Position numbers and translations under genes: made by a program | Assembly (NCBI GenBank): GCA_013414765.1 | Contig: CP058708.1 | Span: 3,839,553 to 3,903,552, forward strand | Reading direction: 5' to 3' | DNA from: Candidatus Accumulibacter cognatus | Lineage (GTDB): Bacteria > Pseudomonadota > Gammaproteobacteria > Burkholderiales > Rhodocyclaceae | DNA: 64,000 bases | Notes under the pieces: model-generated | Told to the model about the DNA's origin: nothing | The model's input: only the letters and a program-made list of their open reading frames with translations | Database searches by the model: none | Shown: positions 54,560 to 64,000 of the stretch, in pieces | How positions within the stretch are numbered: position 1 is the stretch's first letter | Layout: each line of letters begins with the position of its first letter

Positions 54560-55717
54560 ATGCGCCAGTCATCCGTGGTCATCGACTCGAAGCTGCCCCA
54601 GGTGGGGACCACCATCTTTACCGTCATGTCGAAACTCGCCGCCGACTGCGGCGCGATCAATCTCTCGCAGGGCTTTCCCGATTTCCAGGCCGATTCCTCG
54701 TTGTTCGACGCGACCGCGCGCGCGATGCGCGAAGGTCGCAATCAATATCCGCCGATGGCCGGGGTTCCCGAGTTGCGCTCGGCGATCGCCGACAAGGTGG
54801 CCGCGCTGTATGGGGCGAGCTACGATGCCGATAGCGAAATCACCGTCACCGCCGGCGCGACACAGGCAATCTTCACCGCGATCGCGGCCTTTGTGCGTGC
54901 GGGTGACGAGGTCATCATCTTCGAGCCGGTCTATGACAGCTATGTGCCGGCGATCGAAACGGTTGGTGGCAAGGCGGTGTATGCTGCGCTCGGCTTCCCC
55001 GATTACCGGCCGGACTGGCAGCAGGTGCGTTCGCTGATCGGTCCGCAGACGCGCATGATCCTCATCAATTCGCCGCACAATCCGACTGGCAGCCTGCTGG
55101 CCGCCGATGACCTCGATCAGTTGGCGGCGCTGACCCGCGATACCGACATCGTGGTGCTTTCCGACGAGGTCTACGAACACATCGTTTTCGATGGCGTGCA
55201 GCATCAAAGCGTTGCTGCGCATCCGGAACTGGCGGCGCGAGGGATCGTCGTTTCGTCGTTCGGCAAGACCTATCACATCACCGGCTGGAAGGTCGGTTAC
55301 GTTCTTGGGGCTGCTGCGCTGATGGCCGAATTCCGAAAGGTGCATCAGTTCAACGTGTTTACGGTGAATACGCCCTGCCAGCTCGGAATCGCCGAATACA
55401 TGTGCGATGCTTCGCGCCATCTCGGTCTGGCGGCGTTCTACGCAGGTAAACGCGAGTACTTTCGCAGCCAGTTGCAGGGCTCGCGCTTCGAACTGCTGCC
55501 TTGCCGCGGCAGCTATTTTCAACTGGCGCGTTATGGCGCGATCAGCGACCTGCCGGACCGCGAGTTTGCCCGCTGGCTGACCTGCGAGGCGGGAGTGGCT
55601 GCGATCCCGGTATCGGCTTTTCATCACGACGGTCGCGACGAGCGCGTCGTGCGTTTCTGCTTCGCCAAGCAGGAAGCCACCCTGGCTGCCGCCGGAGAAA
55701 GGCTGCGCGCGCTGTAA
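54560..55717 (+). CDS. PLP-dependent aminotransferase (methionine/YbdL-like)
   Basis: The 385-residue class I aminotransferase has INLSQGFPDFQAD, AGATQAIFTAIAA, INSPHNPTGSLL and the Schiff-base Lys in SSFGKTYHITGWKVGY. A substrate-carboxylate Arg lies in ERVVRFCFAK. The opening SKLPQVGTTIFTVMSKLA is that of the YbdL/methionine aminotransferase group; the kynurenine aminotransferase group is close. It lies downstream of zur by 60 bp on the same strand. Confidence 0.9.
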   Translation: MRQSSVVIDSKLPQVGTTIFTVMSKLAADCGAINLSQGFPDFQADSSLFDATARAMREGRNQYPPMAGVPELRSAIADKVAALYGASYDADSEITVTAGATQAIFTAIAAFVRAGDEVIIFEPVYDSYVPAIETVGGKAVYAALGFPDYRPDWQQVRSLIGPQTRMILINSPHNPTGSLLAADDLDQLAALTRDTDIVVLSDEVYEHIVFDGVQHQSVAAHPELAARGIVVSSFGKTYHITGWKVGYVLGAAALMAEFRKVHQFNVFTVNTPCQLGIAEYMCDASRHLGLAAFYAGKREYFRSQLQGSRFELLPCRGSYFQLARYGAISDLPDREFARWLTCEAGVAAIPVSAFHHDGRDERVVRFCFAKQEATLAAAGERLRAL

Positions 55718-55822
55718 GGGCTGTTCACAGGCGCTGGCCATTCCCCCTATAATCGCCCGCCGAGTCGGGGTAGCGGGCTCGGAATTTCCAGAACCCTCCA
55801 GAACCAACTTGAAGGAGACGCC

Positions 55823-56257
55823 ATGAGCATGGTGCAGGAGTTCAAAGAGTTTGCCATGAAGGGCAACGTCATGGATCTCGCCGTCGGCGTGATCATTGGC
55901 GGGGCTTTTGGCAAGATTGTCGATTCGGTGGTGGCTGATCTGATCATGCCTTTCGTTGCCTGGATCATGGGGGGCAAGCTCGACTTCTCGGGCATGTTCC
56001 TGGTGCTCGGCACCATCCCGGAGGGGACCGCGAGGACCCTGGATGCACTCAAGAAGGCGCAGGTTCCGGTGTTCGCTTACGGCAGCTTCCTCACCATCCT
56101 GGTGAATTTCATCATTTTGGCCTTCATCATCTTCGTGATGATCAAGCAGATGAATCGCCTGAAGCGGAGCGAGCCGCCTGCTGCGGTCGCGCCACCGCCC
56201 GAGCCGGCCGAGGAAGTGCTGTTGTTGCGCGAGATTCGCGACAGCCTCAAGAAGTAG
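55823..56257 (+). CDS. mscL: Large-conductance mechanosensitive channel
   Basis: MscL opens under membrane tension to release solutes. The 144-residue product begins [20 protein letters not shown], has TM1 with the glycine-rich pore lining ([20 protein letters not shown]), a periplasmic loop, TM2 ([20 protein letters not shown]) and a charged C-terminal helix ending [20 protein letters not shown] lies 7 nt before ATG 55823. Confidence 0.96.
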   Translation: MSMVQEFKEFAMKGNVMDLAVGVIIGGAFGKIVDSVVADLIMPFVAWIMGGKLDFSGMFLVLGTIPEGTARTLDALKKAQVPVFAYGSFLTILVNFIILAFIIFVMIKQMNRLKRSEPPAAVAPPPEPAEEVLLLREIRDSLKK

Positions 56258-56336
56258 GCGGCTGTCGACAGGAGGGATGACGTCGCCTGTCGTGCGCTCA
56301 CCCTTCCTTGTTCACCTCGTCAGCGCGGCGCTGCCT

Positions 56337-59069
56337 TCAGTTGGCAAGGCCTTTGCGGGTATCGCCGGCGATGACCAGCGTCAGTTGCTCGGGGTCGATG
56401 TATTTGCGGAAAGCGGCGTTGACTTCCGCCGGGGTGACGGCCATCAGCCTGGCCTCGAAGTCTTTCGAGAACTGCCAGTTGCGGTCGAGATCGAGAAAGG
56501 ACTGCCAGCGAGAAGCGACCGCATTGTCCTGCGAGCGGGCAACGGCTCGCGCCTGGATGATGCCCTTCCTGGCCGCGGCGACCTCTGCCGTGCTGAAACC
56601 GTCGCGGCGCGCTCGCTGTAGTTCTTCGAGAAAGGCCTGTTCGGCGCGGGCCGCGTTCTGTGGAGCCACCATTACCGCAACCGCCCAGGTCGACAGTGGC
56701 TGGCGGCTGCCCATCGACAGACTCGATCCGACGCTGTAGCTGAGGCCTTCCTTCTGGCGCAGGCGATCGGCGAGGCGGCTCGACAGGCCGGAGTGGCCGC
56801 CAAAGATATCATTGGCCACATAAAGGGCCGCAGCGTCGGGATCATCGTCGCGCAGCCGCATGTCGAGGCGGGCGCGCAGGAAAGCGTTTTCCTTGTCCGG
56901 CGTATCGATTACGATCCGTTGCGGCGGCACACGGCGGTATTCCCGATCCAGGCGCTGATAAGGCGATCTCGAGATATGCCCAGGGAACAGTTGCAGGAGT
57001 TTGTCATGGATCGCCTGTTCATCGAAATCGCCAACGATGGCGATCTCGCCGCGAGCGGTCCCGATGAGATCGCGCTGATAGCGGATGACCTCATCCAGGC
57101 TTACCTGGCGCAACTGTCCGATGCGTTCCTGCAGTGGGCTATGGTAACGGGGATCACCGGGCGGATAGGTATTGAAATGCGCGTTCAGGGCATCGCTCGA
57201 TAGCGTGTCCGGGTTGTCGAGCTGTGATTGCAGTGTGGTCAAGGTTTCCCGGCGGAGTTCCTCGAACTCGTCTGGCGGGAAACTGGGATCCTGGAGTAAT
57301 TGCGCGACCAGTTCCAGCGCTTCGGGCAGCTTGTCGCGGGTCGTTTCAAAGTGCGTCAGGCGGCCCTGGACTTTCAGACGGGTGAGTTGGTCGGCAATCT
57401 GCTGGCGGTTCAGGCGGCTGGTGCCGCGGGCGAGCATGGCAATTGCCAGCGTGCCGGCGATGTTGCGGTCCTGCAGCGAGTTTTCGTCACCCCATCGGAA
57501 ACTCATCGCCACGTTCACGGTCCGTCCCCGGTTCCTTTTTGGCAACAGCGCAAGCTTCAGGTCACCGAAGGTCTGACGCCGGGTGCGTCGATCAAGGTTC
57601 TCGTATGAAGGATCGAAAGCTTCTCCGGCGTCGCCGTTTTTCTGCGGTTTGAAATTGGCCAACAGCATGGCGGCGCTCGGCGCCTGGGGAACCACGGCGC
57701 GCTGCGGCAAATCGTCGGGGATGAAGGTGCCAAGGACGCGGTTGTCACGAACGAAATACTTGGCGGCTGCCGCATCGAGCTGCGTCGTCCTGATCTGGTC
57801 GAGTTGATCGCGGCCGTAAAAGAAAAGCCGCCAATCGCCGAGCGCAATGTATTCGGAAAGCATCACCGCGAAGGCTTCGGGATCGGCCAGCGCCCGTTCG
57901 TAGGCGGTGCGTGACTGCTCGACCGCGCGCCCGAGTTCGGCAGTGGTCACGGCTTCCTTGGCGAAGCCGCCCTCGATTACCTCGATCATTTTGTCGCGCA
58001 CACGATCGATCGCTTCGCTCTTGTTGACCAGTGCGCCGAAGACTACAAAGCCAGGTTCGCGAGCATCGATGCCGTAGGCAAACACCTCTGTTGCCAGTCC
58101 GGTCGGCACCAGAGCCCGGTACAGGCGACCATTTGGGGTATCACCGAGTACTTCGGTGGCCATGCTGACGGCCTCGGATTCAGGATGCAGGCTGGAAGGC
58201 GTGCGGTAGGCGAGGGCCACGAGCTGAACCTCGCCCTTGCGGCGAATCGTGAATTGACGCTCGCCATCGGCCGTCGGTTCGACTGTCCATGGTTTTGGCA
58301 GTACGCGTGTCGGTCTCGGTAGCTTGCCAAAGCTGGCGGCAATCATGCTGAGGGCCTGGCGCTCGTCGAACTTGCCGGCTACCGTCAGAACGGCGTTGTC
58401 GGGCTGGTAATATCTGCGGTAGAAGGCCTGCAGGTTTTCTATTTTGACGTTCTCGATGTCACTGCGCGCACCGATCGTGCTGTTCCCGTAATTGTGCCAG
58501 TCAAAGAGCATTGACTGCATGCGCTTCAACATCACGCTGGACGGATTGTTTTCACCCATCTCGAATTCATTGCGCACGACGCTCATTTCGCTGTCGAGGT
58601 CTTTCCGGGCGATGAACGAGTTGACCATCGCATCGGCACTCCAGGCGAGGGCCCAGTTGAGGTTATCTTCGCTAGCCGGAAAGGTGAGATAGTAATTCGT
58701 CCGATCGAGCCAGGTGCTGCCATTGATCTCGAAGCCACGCGCCTTGAATTGCCGGGCCGGATCGACGAAATTCTTCGATCCCTTGAAGATCAGATGTTCG
58801 AGCAGATGCGCCATGCCGGTCTCGCCATAGTTCTCCTGGTGCGAGCCGACCAGATAGGTCACGTTGACGGTGGTCGTGGGTTTGGTCGCATCTGGAAAGA
58901 GGATGCAGCGCAGGCCATTGACCAGCCGGTACTCGCTGATACCTTCGACAGTGGTCAGTTTCTCGACGCCTGGCGGCAGAGGGATCGAGGCGGATTGCCT
59001 GGCATCAACGGTGGGTGGCAGCATGCTCAGCGACAGCAGGCATACCAGAATTCTCATCCATTGATTCAT
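56337..59069 (-). CDS. Periplasmic M16 (pitrilysin-family) zinc protease
   Basis: The 910-residue protein has a signal peptide (ILVCLLSLSMLPPTVDA) and an active N-terminal M16 domain with inverted zinc motif MAHLLEHLIFKG (H88, E91, H92). The distal Glu lies in SVVRNEFEMGEN. A second, inactive M16 domain follows (residues about 500-900, MSFRWGDENSL, YSVGSSLSMGSRQPLSTWAV). It degrades or processes peptides in the periplasm. GGAG sits 6 nt before ATG 59069. A neighbour operon is not apparent; it is convergent with mscL. Confidence 0.93.
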   Translation of the reverse strand: MNQWMRILVCLLSLSMLPPTVDARQSASIPLPPGVEKLTTVEGISEYRLVNGLRCILFPDATKPTTTVNVTYLVGSHQENYGETGMAHLLEHLIFKGSKNFVDPARQFKARGFEINGSTWLDRTNYYLTFPASEDNLNWALAWSADAMVNSFIARKDLDSEMSVVRNEFEMGENNPSSVMLKRMQSMLFDWHNYGNSTIGARSDIENVKIENLQAFYRRYYQPDNAVLTVAGKFDERQALSMIAASFGKLPRPTRVLPKPWTVEPTADGERQFTIRRKGEVQLVALAYRTPSSLHPESEAVSMATEVLGDTPNGRLYRALVPTGLATEVFAYGIDAREPGFVVFGALVNKSEAIDRVRDKMIEVIEGGFAKEAVTTAELGRAVEQSRTAYERALADPEAFAVMLSEYIALGDWRLFFYGRDQLDQIRTTQLDAAAAKYFVRDNRVLGTFIPDDLPQRAVVPQAPSAAMLLANFKPQKNGDAGEAFDPSYENLDRRTRRQTFGDLKLALLPKRNRGRTVNVAMSFRWGDENSLQDRNIAGTLAIAMLARGTSRLNRQQIADQLTRLKVQGRLTHFETTRDKLPEALELVAQLLQDPSFPPDEFEELRRETLTTLQSQLDNPDTLSSDALNAHFNTYPPGDPRYHSPLQERIGQLRQVSLDEVIRYQRDLIGTARGEIAIVGDFDEQAIHDKLLQLFPGHISRSPYQRLDREYRRVPPQRIVIDTPDKENAFLRARLDMRLRDDDPDAAALYVANDIFGGHSGLSSRLADRLRQKEGLSYSVGSSLSMGSRQPLSTWAVAVMVAPQNAARAEQAFLEELQRARRDGFSTAEVAAARKGIIQARAVARSQDNAVASRWQSFLDLDRNWQFSKDFEARLMAVTPAEVNAAFRKYIDPEQLTLVIAGDTRKGLAN

Positions 59070-59517
59070 CAGTCACTCCAAGAGATGCGCAGATTGCCGC
59101 CTGCGGCCTGGCGGGAAGCGATTATAGCTTGGCTGGCCAGAACGAAAACGGCCCGCTCAGAGGGAGGGCTGGGCGGGCCGGGTACAACGATCACTGTCAC
59201 GCGGGGGGGGGGGAGGGAAGGCATGACAGCGACGAAACGAAGAATAGCGAATGCAAGCCCGCTAATCTGTAGTTCCTCTGTCCCTGTTGTGTAACGGGAT
59301 GTGATCTGCCTGCCAGCGATTGCAGTGGCTGACTCAGGACTCTGTCTCTCGATCGAGTGCGGAAGATCATCGTGTGCTGCTATTACCCGTTGCTCTTGCC
59401 TTTTCCCCACTGAAACTGGCATTATCCTAGCATAAGTCGCGGCGTGATGCCTGCGCGGGTGGTCGCCGGCGAGTCGCACGGCGGTTGAGGTAAAAACAAA
59501 CCAACAAGGAGCGGGCA

Positions 59518-59796
59518 ATGACTCAGGAACAGGATGACATCGGTGTGGTGACAGTGGTGCTGGAGCGCCTGGAGAAAGAGCGTCTGCCCAGAGCACTCGA
59601 TCTGAAGGCCAAGGTGGATGCGGGTGAGCGCCTTGATGACATGGACATCGCTTTCCTGGAGCGTGTATTTGCAGATTCCGAAGAAGCGAAACCTTTTCTC
59701 GATCGGCACCCCGAATATCAGGATCTGGCGGCAAGAATGGCCAGTCTGTACGAAGAGATCACCGCCAAGGCGCTTGAGAACGAGAAGTCGGCCTGA
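59518..59796 (+). CDS. Conserved small acidic protein
   Basis: The 92-residue soluble, helical protein (VVLERLEKERLPRALDLKA, DDMDIAFLERVFADSEEAKP) has no signal or named domain. AAGGAG precedes the ATG by 7 nt. Similar short proteins occur in Rhodocyclales and related groups, but I know no function. Confidence 0.75.
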   Translation: MTQEQDDIGVVTVVLERLEKERLPRALDLKAKVDAGERLDDMDIAFLERVFADSEEAKPFLDRHPEYQDLAARMASLYEEITAKALENEKSA

Positions 59797-59994
59797 TTGT
59801 CGTTGAGGCAGCAAGGGGCGCTTCACCGAACTGCGATAGCGGAGGAGGAAGCAGCAAGGATATCGGGAAAGCGGGGAAATCGGGGAAAGCGGGAAGAACT
59901 CTGCTCGGTGCCCGGAATCGATCTTTGTCACAATTCCTTACAAATCGTCCCGGAGCCTCGTCATCGCCTGGCGCTTCCGGGCGTTATTCGTCCC

Positions 59995-60417
59995 ATGAAG
60001 ACGACAATTACCCCACTCTGCATCGCACTCAGCTTCGCGCTGGGTTGTTCAACTCCTGCTCTGGCCGACCCTGGCGACTACCGCGGTGGCTATCGGGGCG
60101 ATTACCGCGGTGACTATCGCGGCCACTATTCGCCGCCACAGCATGATCATCATCGTGGCCATTCGAGTAGATACGGCTGGGTTGCGCCGGCTGCCGTGCT
60201 GGCCATTGCCGGGATCGCCGCAGGGGTTGCGGCCTCTAGCTATTACGCACCACGTTCGGCGTATGTGGCGCCAGCGGAGCCGGTCTATGTCACCCCAGCA
60301 CAGCCGGTCTATGTCGAGCCGCCGAGTGCTTTCTGGAACTACTGCGGATCACTTGGGCAGTATTACCCGAACGTTCGCCACTGTCCCGAAGGCTGGCAGT
60401 TGGTTCCCGCACGATAG
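59995..60417 (+). CDS. Exported Tyr/Arg/Gly-repeat small protein
   Basis: The 140-residue product has a signal peptide ending PALA, then a YRGGYRGDYRGDYRGHY repeat and a His-rich stretch. A hydrophobic segment follows (VAPAAVLAIAGIAAGVAASS), then PVYV repeats and a C-terminal YCGSLGQYYPNVRHCPEGW with two Cys. This resembles a common family of beta/gammaproteobacterial cell-envelope proteins of unknown function. Start at 59995; the longer frame lacks a signal. Confidence 0.75.
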   Translation: MKTTITPLCIALSFALGCSTPALADPGDYRGGYRGDYRGDYRGHYSPPQHDHHRGHSSRYGWVAPAAVLAIAGIAAGVAASSYYAPRSAYVAPAEPVYVTPAQPVYVEPPSAFWNYCGSLGQYYPNVRHCPEGWQLVPAR

Positions 60418-60527
60418 GCTTCAGGGGTGCATGCACTGATTCGCGTTGCCTGACGGTGACGGAACGTTCGGGGATTCCCGGAAGGTCCGGCACGAAGCCA
60501 GACCCTTCAGTGTCCGGTTGAAGCGGC

Positions 60528-61511
60528 TTATCGGCTGACATCAACGACAACCCGCCCACGTACCTTTCCGTCGAGCAACTCGCGAGCGACGGCGATGGCT
60601 TCGGAAAGACCTATCTCACGCGTGATCGCGTCGAGCCGGGCGATTTCGAGATCCTTGCCAAGACGCGCCCAGGCCTCCTTGCGCACCGCTAGCGGCGCCA
60701 TGACGCTGTCGATGCCGTAGAGGGTGACGCCGCGCAGGATGAAAGGCGCCACCGTTGCCGGAAAGTCCATGCCGCCGGCCAGCCCACAGGCAGCCACTGC
60801 GCCGTGATAACGGGTGGTCGCACAGGCATTGACAAGGGTATGGCTGCCGACCGTGTCGATGACGCCAGCCCAGTGTTCCTTGCCGATCGGTTTGCCCGGC
60901 GTGGCCAGCTCCTGGCGATCGATGACCGCTGCTGCACCGAGTCCTTTCAGATGCGCGGCTTCAGAGCTTCGGCCAGTCGATGCCGTCACCTGGTAGCCGA
61001 GCTTTGCGAGCAGGGCGATGGCCACGCTACCGACGCCGCCGTTGGCCCCTGTGACGAGAATTTCGCCGTCTTCTGGCCGGACGCCGTGCTTTTCCAGCGC
61101 GAGCACACAGAGCATCGCCGTGTAACCGGCGGTGCCAATGGCCATTGCCTGGCGTGCCGTGAAACTACCCGGCAGTGCCACCAGCCATTCGCCCTGGACG
61201 CGTGCCAGCTCGGCCAGTCCGCCACAATGCGTTTCGCCGACTCCCCAGCCATTGAGGAGCACACGCTCACCCACCGGCCAGGCCGGGTTGCTGCTTGTCG
61301 TAACCGTGCCGGCAAAGTCGATTCCCGGAACCATCGGGAAGCGGCGAACGACCGGCGCCTTGCCAGTGATGGCCAGAGCATCCTTGTAATTGAGCGTACT
61401 CCACTCAACACGCACGGTGACATCGCCTGACGGCAATACGGCATCGTCGATCTGCTGGACTTCGGCCTGGTAAGTGGCGTTGTCCCTGGTGATCAGGATT
61501 CCCTTGAACAT
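60528..61511 (-). CDS. acuI: Acrylyl-CoA reductase-like MDR oxidoreductase (AcuI/YhdH)
   Basis: The 327-residue zinc-free medium-chain reductase matches YhdH/AcuI. Landmarks are [41 protein letters not shown], the NADPH loop [20 protein letters not shown] and [14 protein letters not shown]. AcuI reduces acryloyl-CoA to propionyl-CoA, which would feed propionyl-CoA metabolism and odd-chain PHA. AAAGGAG lies 10 nt before ATG 61511; a 52-residue in-frame extension is unsupported. Confidence 0.87.
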   Translation of the reverse strand: MFKGILITRDNATYQAEVQQIDDAVLPSGDVTVRVEWSTLNYKDALAITGKAPVVRRFPMVPGIDFAGTVTTSSNPAWPVGERVLLNGWGVGETHCGGLAELARVQGEWLVALPGSFTARQAMAIGTAGYTAMLCVLALEKHGVRPEDGEILVTGANGGVGSVAIALLAKLGYQVTASTGRSSEAAHLKGLGAAAVIDRQELATPGKPIGKEHWAGVIDTVGSHTLVNACATTRYHGAVAACGLAGGMDFPATVAPFILRGVTLYGIDSVMAPLAVRKEAWARLGKDLEIARLDAITREIGLSEAIAVARELLDGKVRGRVVVDVSR

Positions 61512-61808
61512 CGTGATTCTCTCCTTTGTTGTCGAGTTGAATTGGGCCGTGCCACGACAAAGTAGCAAAAAATGGCGGGCCAGGAGTGGCTTGCTGCAAG
61601 AAATATCAAAATTGATTCTCCACTGATGAACGACACGCAATCCACAGACCCCCTCCCGGTTTTCCACGATCCCGCCAGACTACTGTACGCCTGTAGACAG
61701 TCTTTGCAGATAGTGCCTGCATGGGCTGTCAACTCTTCTCCTGTGCATCATTTCTCGGCGCATTTTGCGGGGTGTGATTCAAAGTGATGCGTCGTTGAGA
61801 TGACCCCT

Positions 61809-63112
61809 TTATGCGGCTTCTTTTTCGACACCCCGCCAATAGGCGTCCCATTCCCGGTTGGCCCGGTTAAGCCGTAGGGCTAACATGGTCTCGATATGAT
61901 CTGGTGACCACCAAGCACCGGGAAGCTTGATCCGCTCCTGGATAACGTAGCGGTGGGCGCTCTCGATTTCCCCCGACCCAATGGGTAGCCCCTGCTTGAT
62001 CGCGCCTTGGTAGTCCAGTTGATCCCGGCGGTTACGAATATAGCGGTCACAGGCGGTGGCGGGGTTGTCGCTATTGGTCTCTACGAACGGTGCCAACGCT
62101 TCCAGCACAGCACCGGATTGGTTCGCCTTGAGCCGACTTTTTTGTTCTTCCAACCAGGCTCGGGGATCATTGGCGGCGCAGACCTTGGACGCTTCGCCGA
62201 GGTACTCGCAGAGATGGAAGAAATCCACCAAATAGGCTCCTTGCGCACCGAATTGGATCTTCTCCTGCGTGACAATCCACGACGCGCCATCGCCCACCGC
62301 ATGCAGGTAACTCCCCGGGCCAAACCCCGCTTTGGCCGCACAACGCCACCACTGTCGCCCGCTTTCCTCGACCCCACCGGCAAAATTTCCACCAAATATC
62401 GGGGTGACGCTGCCTTTCGGATGCACGAGACTCAGGCGAACTTCTTTCCAGGCCAAACGCTTCCCTTTGCGTTTGTCTTCGGCATCCGAAGAAATTTCCA
62501 CCACCGGGACCATCGAACCATCCATCTCGCCGATAAAGGTGACTCCGGCCATCGTCCCGGCCACAATCTCCCGCTTGGCCTCTTGCTCGCAAATGATTGG
62601 CGCGTGATGTTCGGTGATCCGTTGAATCGTGCTTACCGGCATCTCGATCCCATAGTGTTCCTTCAGCTTTTCCGGCACCCGCCCAAAAGCCGCATCTGCC
62701 CCAAAATCACTCATCACCCGTTGCAACGGCTGCGAACTGCCCCGGCAACTGATTCCCGCACGGGTGCTGAAACGCCGCTCGATCCGTGGGCCATTCCGCC
62801 ACAGAGGCTCTACCACATCGACTTTACCGAAGGTCGTGTGCCAATAGAGTTTTTTTTACCCGCCGAACGTAACTCAGGCTCCACTCGTGCCACTGCCACA
62901 CTCTTCTCCACTCCACGTTCCGCCCAGGCGGCCAGAGCTTCGTTGCCCATCTGGCGGAGTTCTTCGATCACTCGACGTTCCGCTGCATCCGCCTTCTCCA
63001 AGTCTCCGGCAGCGTCTTCCACCACGCCCAGCAAGCTTTCCATACGGGCACGCAACGTAGGATGACGATTCAGACGCTCCAACAACATCTGGTCGCGGTC
63101 AGTGGCTAGCAT
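61809..63112 (-). CDS. ISKra4-type transposase, two frames joined by -1 frameshift
   Basis: The first frame starts at ATG 63112 (MLATDRDQMLLERLNRHPTL) and would stop at 62810. The second runs to 61809 with transposase motifs VTFIGEMDGSMVPVVEIS, DFFHLCEYLGEASK, PIGSGEIESAHRYVIQERIK and MLALRLNRANREWDAYW. The A8 run at 62857-62850 followed by C gives the heptamer A-AAA-AAC in the zero frame. Slipping back one base yields GKKNLYWHTTFGKVDVVEPLW, continuous with the second frame, about 435 residues in all. Both the heptamer register and the second frame were checked by codon arithmetic. Confidence 0.8.
62849..62855 (-). promoter_or_regulatory. Programmed -1 frameshift heptamer A-AAA-AAC
   Basis: In the transposase zero frame the codons are GGT-AAA-AAA-AAC; the last seven bases A-AAA-AAC form a canonical X-XXY-YYZ slippery site. 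A -1 slip leads to CTC-TAT-TGG in the long second frame. IS elements commonly make transposase this way. Confidence 0.7.
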
Positions 63113-63210
63113 GGCTGTTCCCTCTGGTGGCAAATGCTGAAATTATGGGGCTTGCATCACTTTGAATCACACCCCATTTTGCGCAGAGCGCGGCATTCCT
63201 GTCCTACTCT

Positions 63211-63219
63211 TGGTATAAT
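63211..63219 (+). promoter_or_regulatory. Extended -10 promoter of ndk
   Basis: TGGTATAAT carries a consensus TATAAT (63214-63219) with the TGn extension. No good -35 is visible at the expected distance, which the extended -10 can offset. It lies about 70 bp upstream of the ndk start, just outside the IS. Confidence 0.7.
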
Positions 63220-63290
63220 TTAAGGTTATGTGTCTAGGAACATGATTTGCCGTTGTTTTTGTTGATTTACCCGCCCTTGGAGAATGACGC

Positions 63291-63719
63291 ATGGCCATCG
63301 AACGTACTCTTTCCATCATCAAACCCGACGCAGTTGCCAAGAATGTGATCGGCAAGATTTACTCCCGTTTTGAGACGAATGGCCTGAAGGTCATTGCCGC
63401 CAAACTGGCTTGGTTGTCGCCGCAGGAAGCGGGCGCCTTTTACGCCGTTCATAAGGAGCGCCCCTTCTTCAACGATCTGGTTTCCTTCATGATTTCCGGC
63501 CCGGTGATGATTCAGGTTCTTGAGGGCGAGAACGCCATCGCCAAGAACCGCGAACTGATGGGCGCAACCGATCCGAAAAAGGCCGATCCGGGAACGATTC
63601 GCGCTGATTTCGCCGAGTCGATCGACGCCAACGCAGTGCATGGTTCCGACGGAGAGGAAACAGCGAAGGTGGAAATCGCTTTCTTCTTCCCGGCGATGAA
63701 CGTCTATTCCGGCCGCTAG
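63291..63719 (+). CDS. ndk: Nucleoside diphosphate kinase
   Basis: Ndk transfers the gamma phosphate between nucleoside triphosphates and diphosphates through a phospho-His. The 142-residue product has [20 protein letters not shown], the NDPK loop [14 protein letters not shown], and the active-site His in [13 protein letters not shown]. Length is standard. rlmN follows 19 bp later on the same strand, a frequent betaproteobacterial order (ndk-rlmN). Confidence 0.97.
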   Translation: MAIERTLSIIKPDAVAKNVIGKIYSRFETNGLKVIAAKLAWLSPQEAGAFYAVHKERPFFNDLVSFMISGPVMIQVLEGENAIAKNRELMGATDPKKADPGTIRADFAESIDANAVHGSDGEETAKVEIAFFFPAMNVYSGR

Positions 63720-63738
63720 GTCAGAGCCATTCGCCCAG

Positions 63739-64000
63739 ATGACGGTCAATCTGCTCGACCTCGATGCCGCCAGACTGACGGCCTTTCTGGCCGATAACGG
63801 TGAAAAGCCTTTTCGTGCCAGACAGGTGCTGCGCTGGCTGCATCGTTTTGGGCAGCGTGATTTCGATGCCATGACCGACATTGCCAAGAGTCTGCGCGAG
63901 AAACTCAAGGCCCTGGCGGTGGTGGTGCCGCCAGGGCTCCTCGCCGATCGGGTCTCGGACGACGGAACGCGCAAGTTCCTGTTCGATGTCGGTGGCGGTA
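63739..64000 (+). CDS. rlmN: 23S rRNA (adenine2503-C2)-methyltransferase RlmN, 5' part
   Basis: Only the first 87 residues lie in the window: [64 protein letters not shown]. This is the helical N-terminal domain of RlmN, a radical-SAM enzyme that methylates A2503 of 23S rRNA and A37 of some tRNAs. The radical-SAM cysteines lie beyond the edge. Confidence 0.93.
   Translation, partial: MTVNLLDLDAARLTAFLADNGEKPFRARQVLRWLHRFGQRDFDAMTDIAKSLREKLKALAVVVPPGLLADRVSDDGTRKFLFDVGGG

Larger units (their letters stand above)
61770..63174. mobile_element. ISKra4-like insertion sequence, complete
   Basis: The 1405-bp element is bounded by exact 21-bp inverted repeats (61770-61790 and 63154-63174), reading inward GGGTGTGATTCAAAGTGATGC. 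A 9-bp direct repeat CATTTTGCG flanks it (61761-61769 and 63175-63183). GGG ends and a 9-bp duplication fit the ISKra4 family. The transposase is in two frames joined at a slippery site. It inserted between acuI and ndk, 39 bp upstream of the ndk -10 box. Confidence 0.85.

Noticed and set aside
59203-59213. Run of eleven G as a regulatory switch
   Set aside because: It lies in non-coding DNA between an M16 gene and a small gene with no frame across it; more likely a sequencing-prone homopolymer.

Overview
The window is a GC-rich proteobacterial chromosome segment. Gene content points to a betaproteobacterium of the Rhodocyclales, most like a polyphosphate/PHA-accumulating 'Candidatus Accumulibacter'-type organism: three polyhydroxyalkanoate (PHA) synthases, ndk-rlmN, thrS, hda-purM and SelO, plus many PAS, TIR and formylglycine-generating-enzyme-like domains. 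The taxon is an inference from gene content. No rRNA, tRNA or CRISPR array was seen.

Layout. (1) 1-10.9 kb is a PHA locus. It holds the 5' part of a PhaC-like protein (minus), an acyl-CoA synthetase, a class I PhaC with a long Ala/Pro/Thr N-terminal extension (minus), and a plus-strand run of SDR dehydrogenase, thiolase, two MaoC-type hydratase subunits, PhaE and class III PhaC. (2) 12.1-15.4 kb carries senB and senA, divergent around a perfect 15-bp inverted repeat, and a convergent egtD: a selenoneine/hercynine module. (3) 15.4-19.4 kb is a decayed stretch (VTT-membrane and ATP-grasp-like remnants), a thiolase-like gene and a frameshifted RTX protein. (4) 19.8-24.4 kb is housekeeping: folK, pcnB, a HAD phosphatase, hda and purM. 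(5) 24.5-37.7 kb has a lipoprotein, a VIT/vWA protein, selO, a TerB-like protein, an envelope-stress-type two-component pair facing a Spy/CpxP-like gene, small periplasmic proteins, and an isochorismatase-DUF1272-eamA-GlxA-regulator run. (6) 37.7-47.2 kb is accessory: IS630 and IS256 remnants, a 1561-residue multi-PAS kinase, inverted fragments of two FGE-domain genes (one fused to TIR), a His-rich cytochrome c and a broken DUF4160/DUF2442 pair.

(7) 47.2-54.5 kb is the most coherent unusual system. A Fur-family Zur gene is divergent from an eight-gene, mostly overlapping operon: hisI, two COG0523 GTPases, a CysS lacking its middle, yidD, thrS, queD and a gamma-carbonic anhydrase. A near-perfect 28-bp palindrome lies between zur and hisI. 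This is a zinc-starvation operon of paralogues of zinc enzymes. Its CysS has lost about 245 internal residues in frame, including KMSKS and three of four zinc ligands.

(8) 54.5-64 kb holds a PLP aminotransferase, mscL, an M16 protease, two small genes, an AcuI-type reductase, a fully delimited ISKra4-like element (21-bp inverted repeats, 9-bp target duplication, A-AAA-AAC slippery site joining two transposase frames), ndk with an extended -10 promoter, and the start of rlmN.

Several genes are split by single frameshifts at homopolymers. These may be real decay or sequencing errors, and the sequence alone cannot say which.
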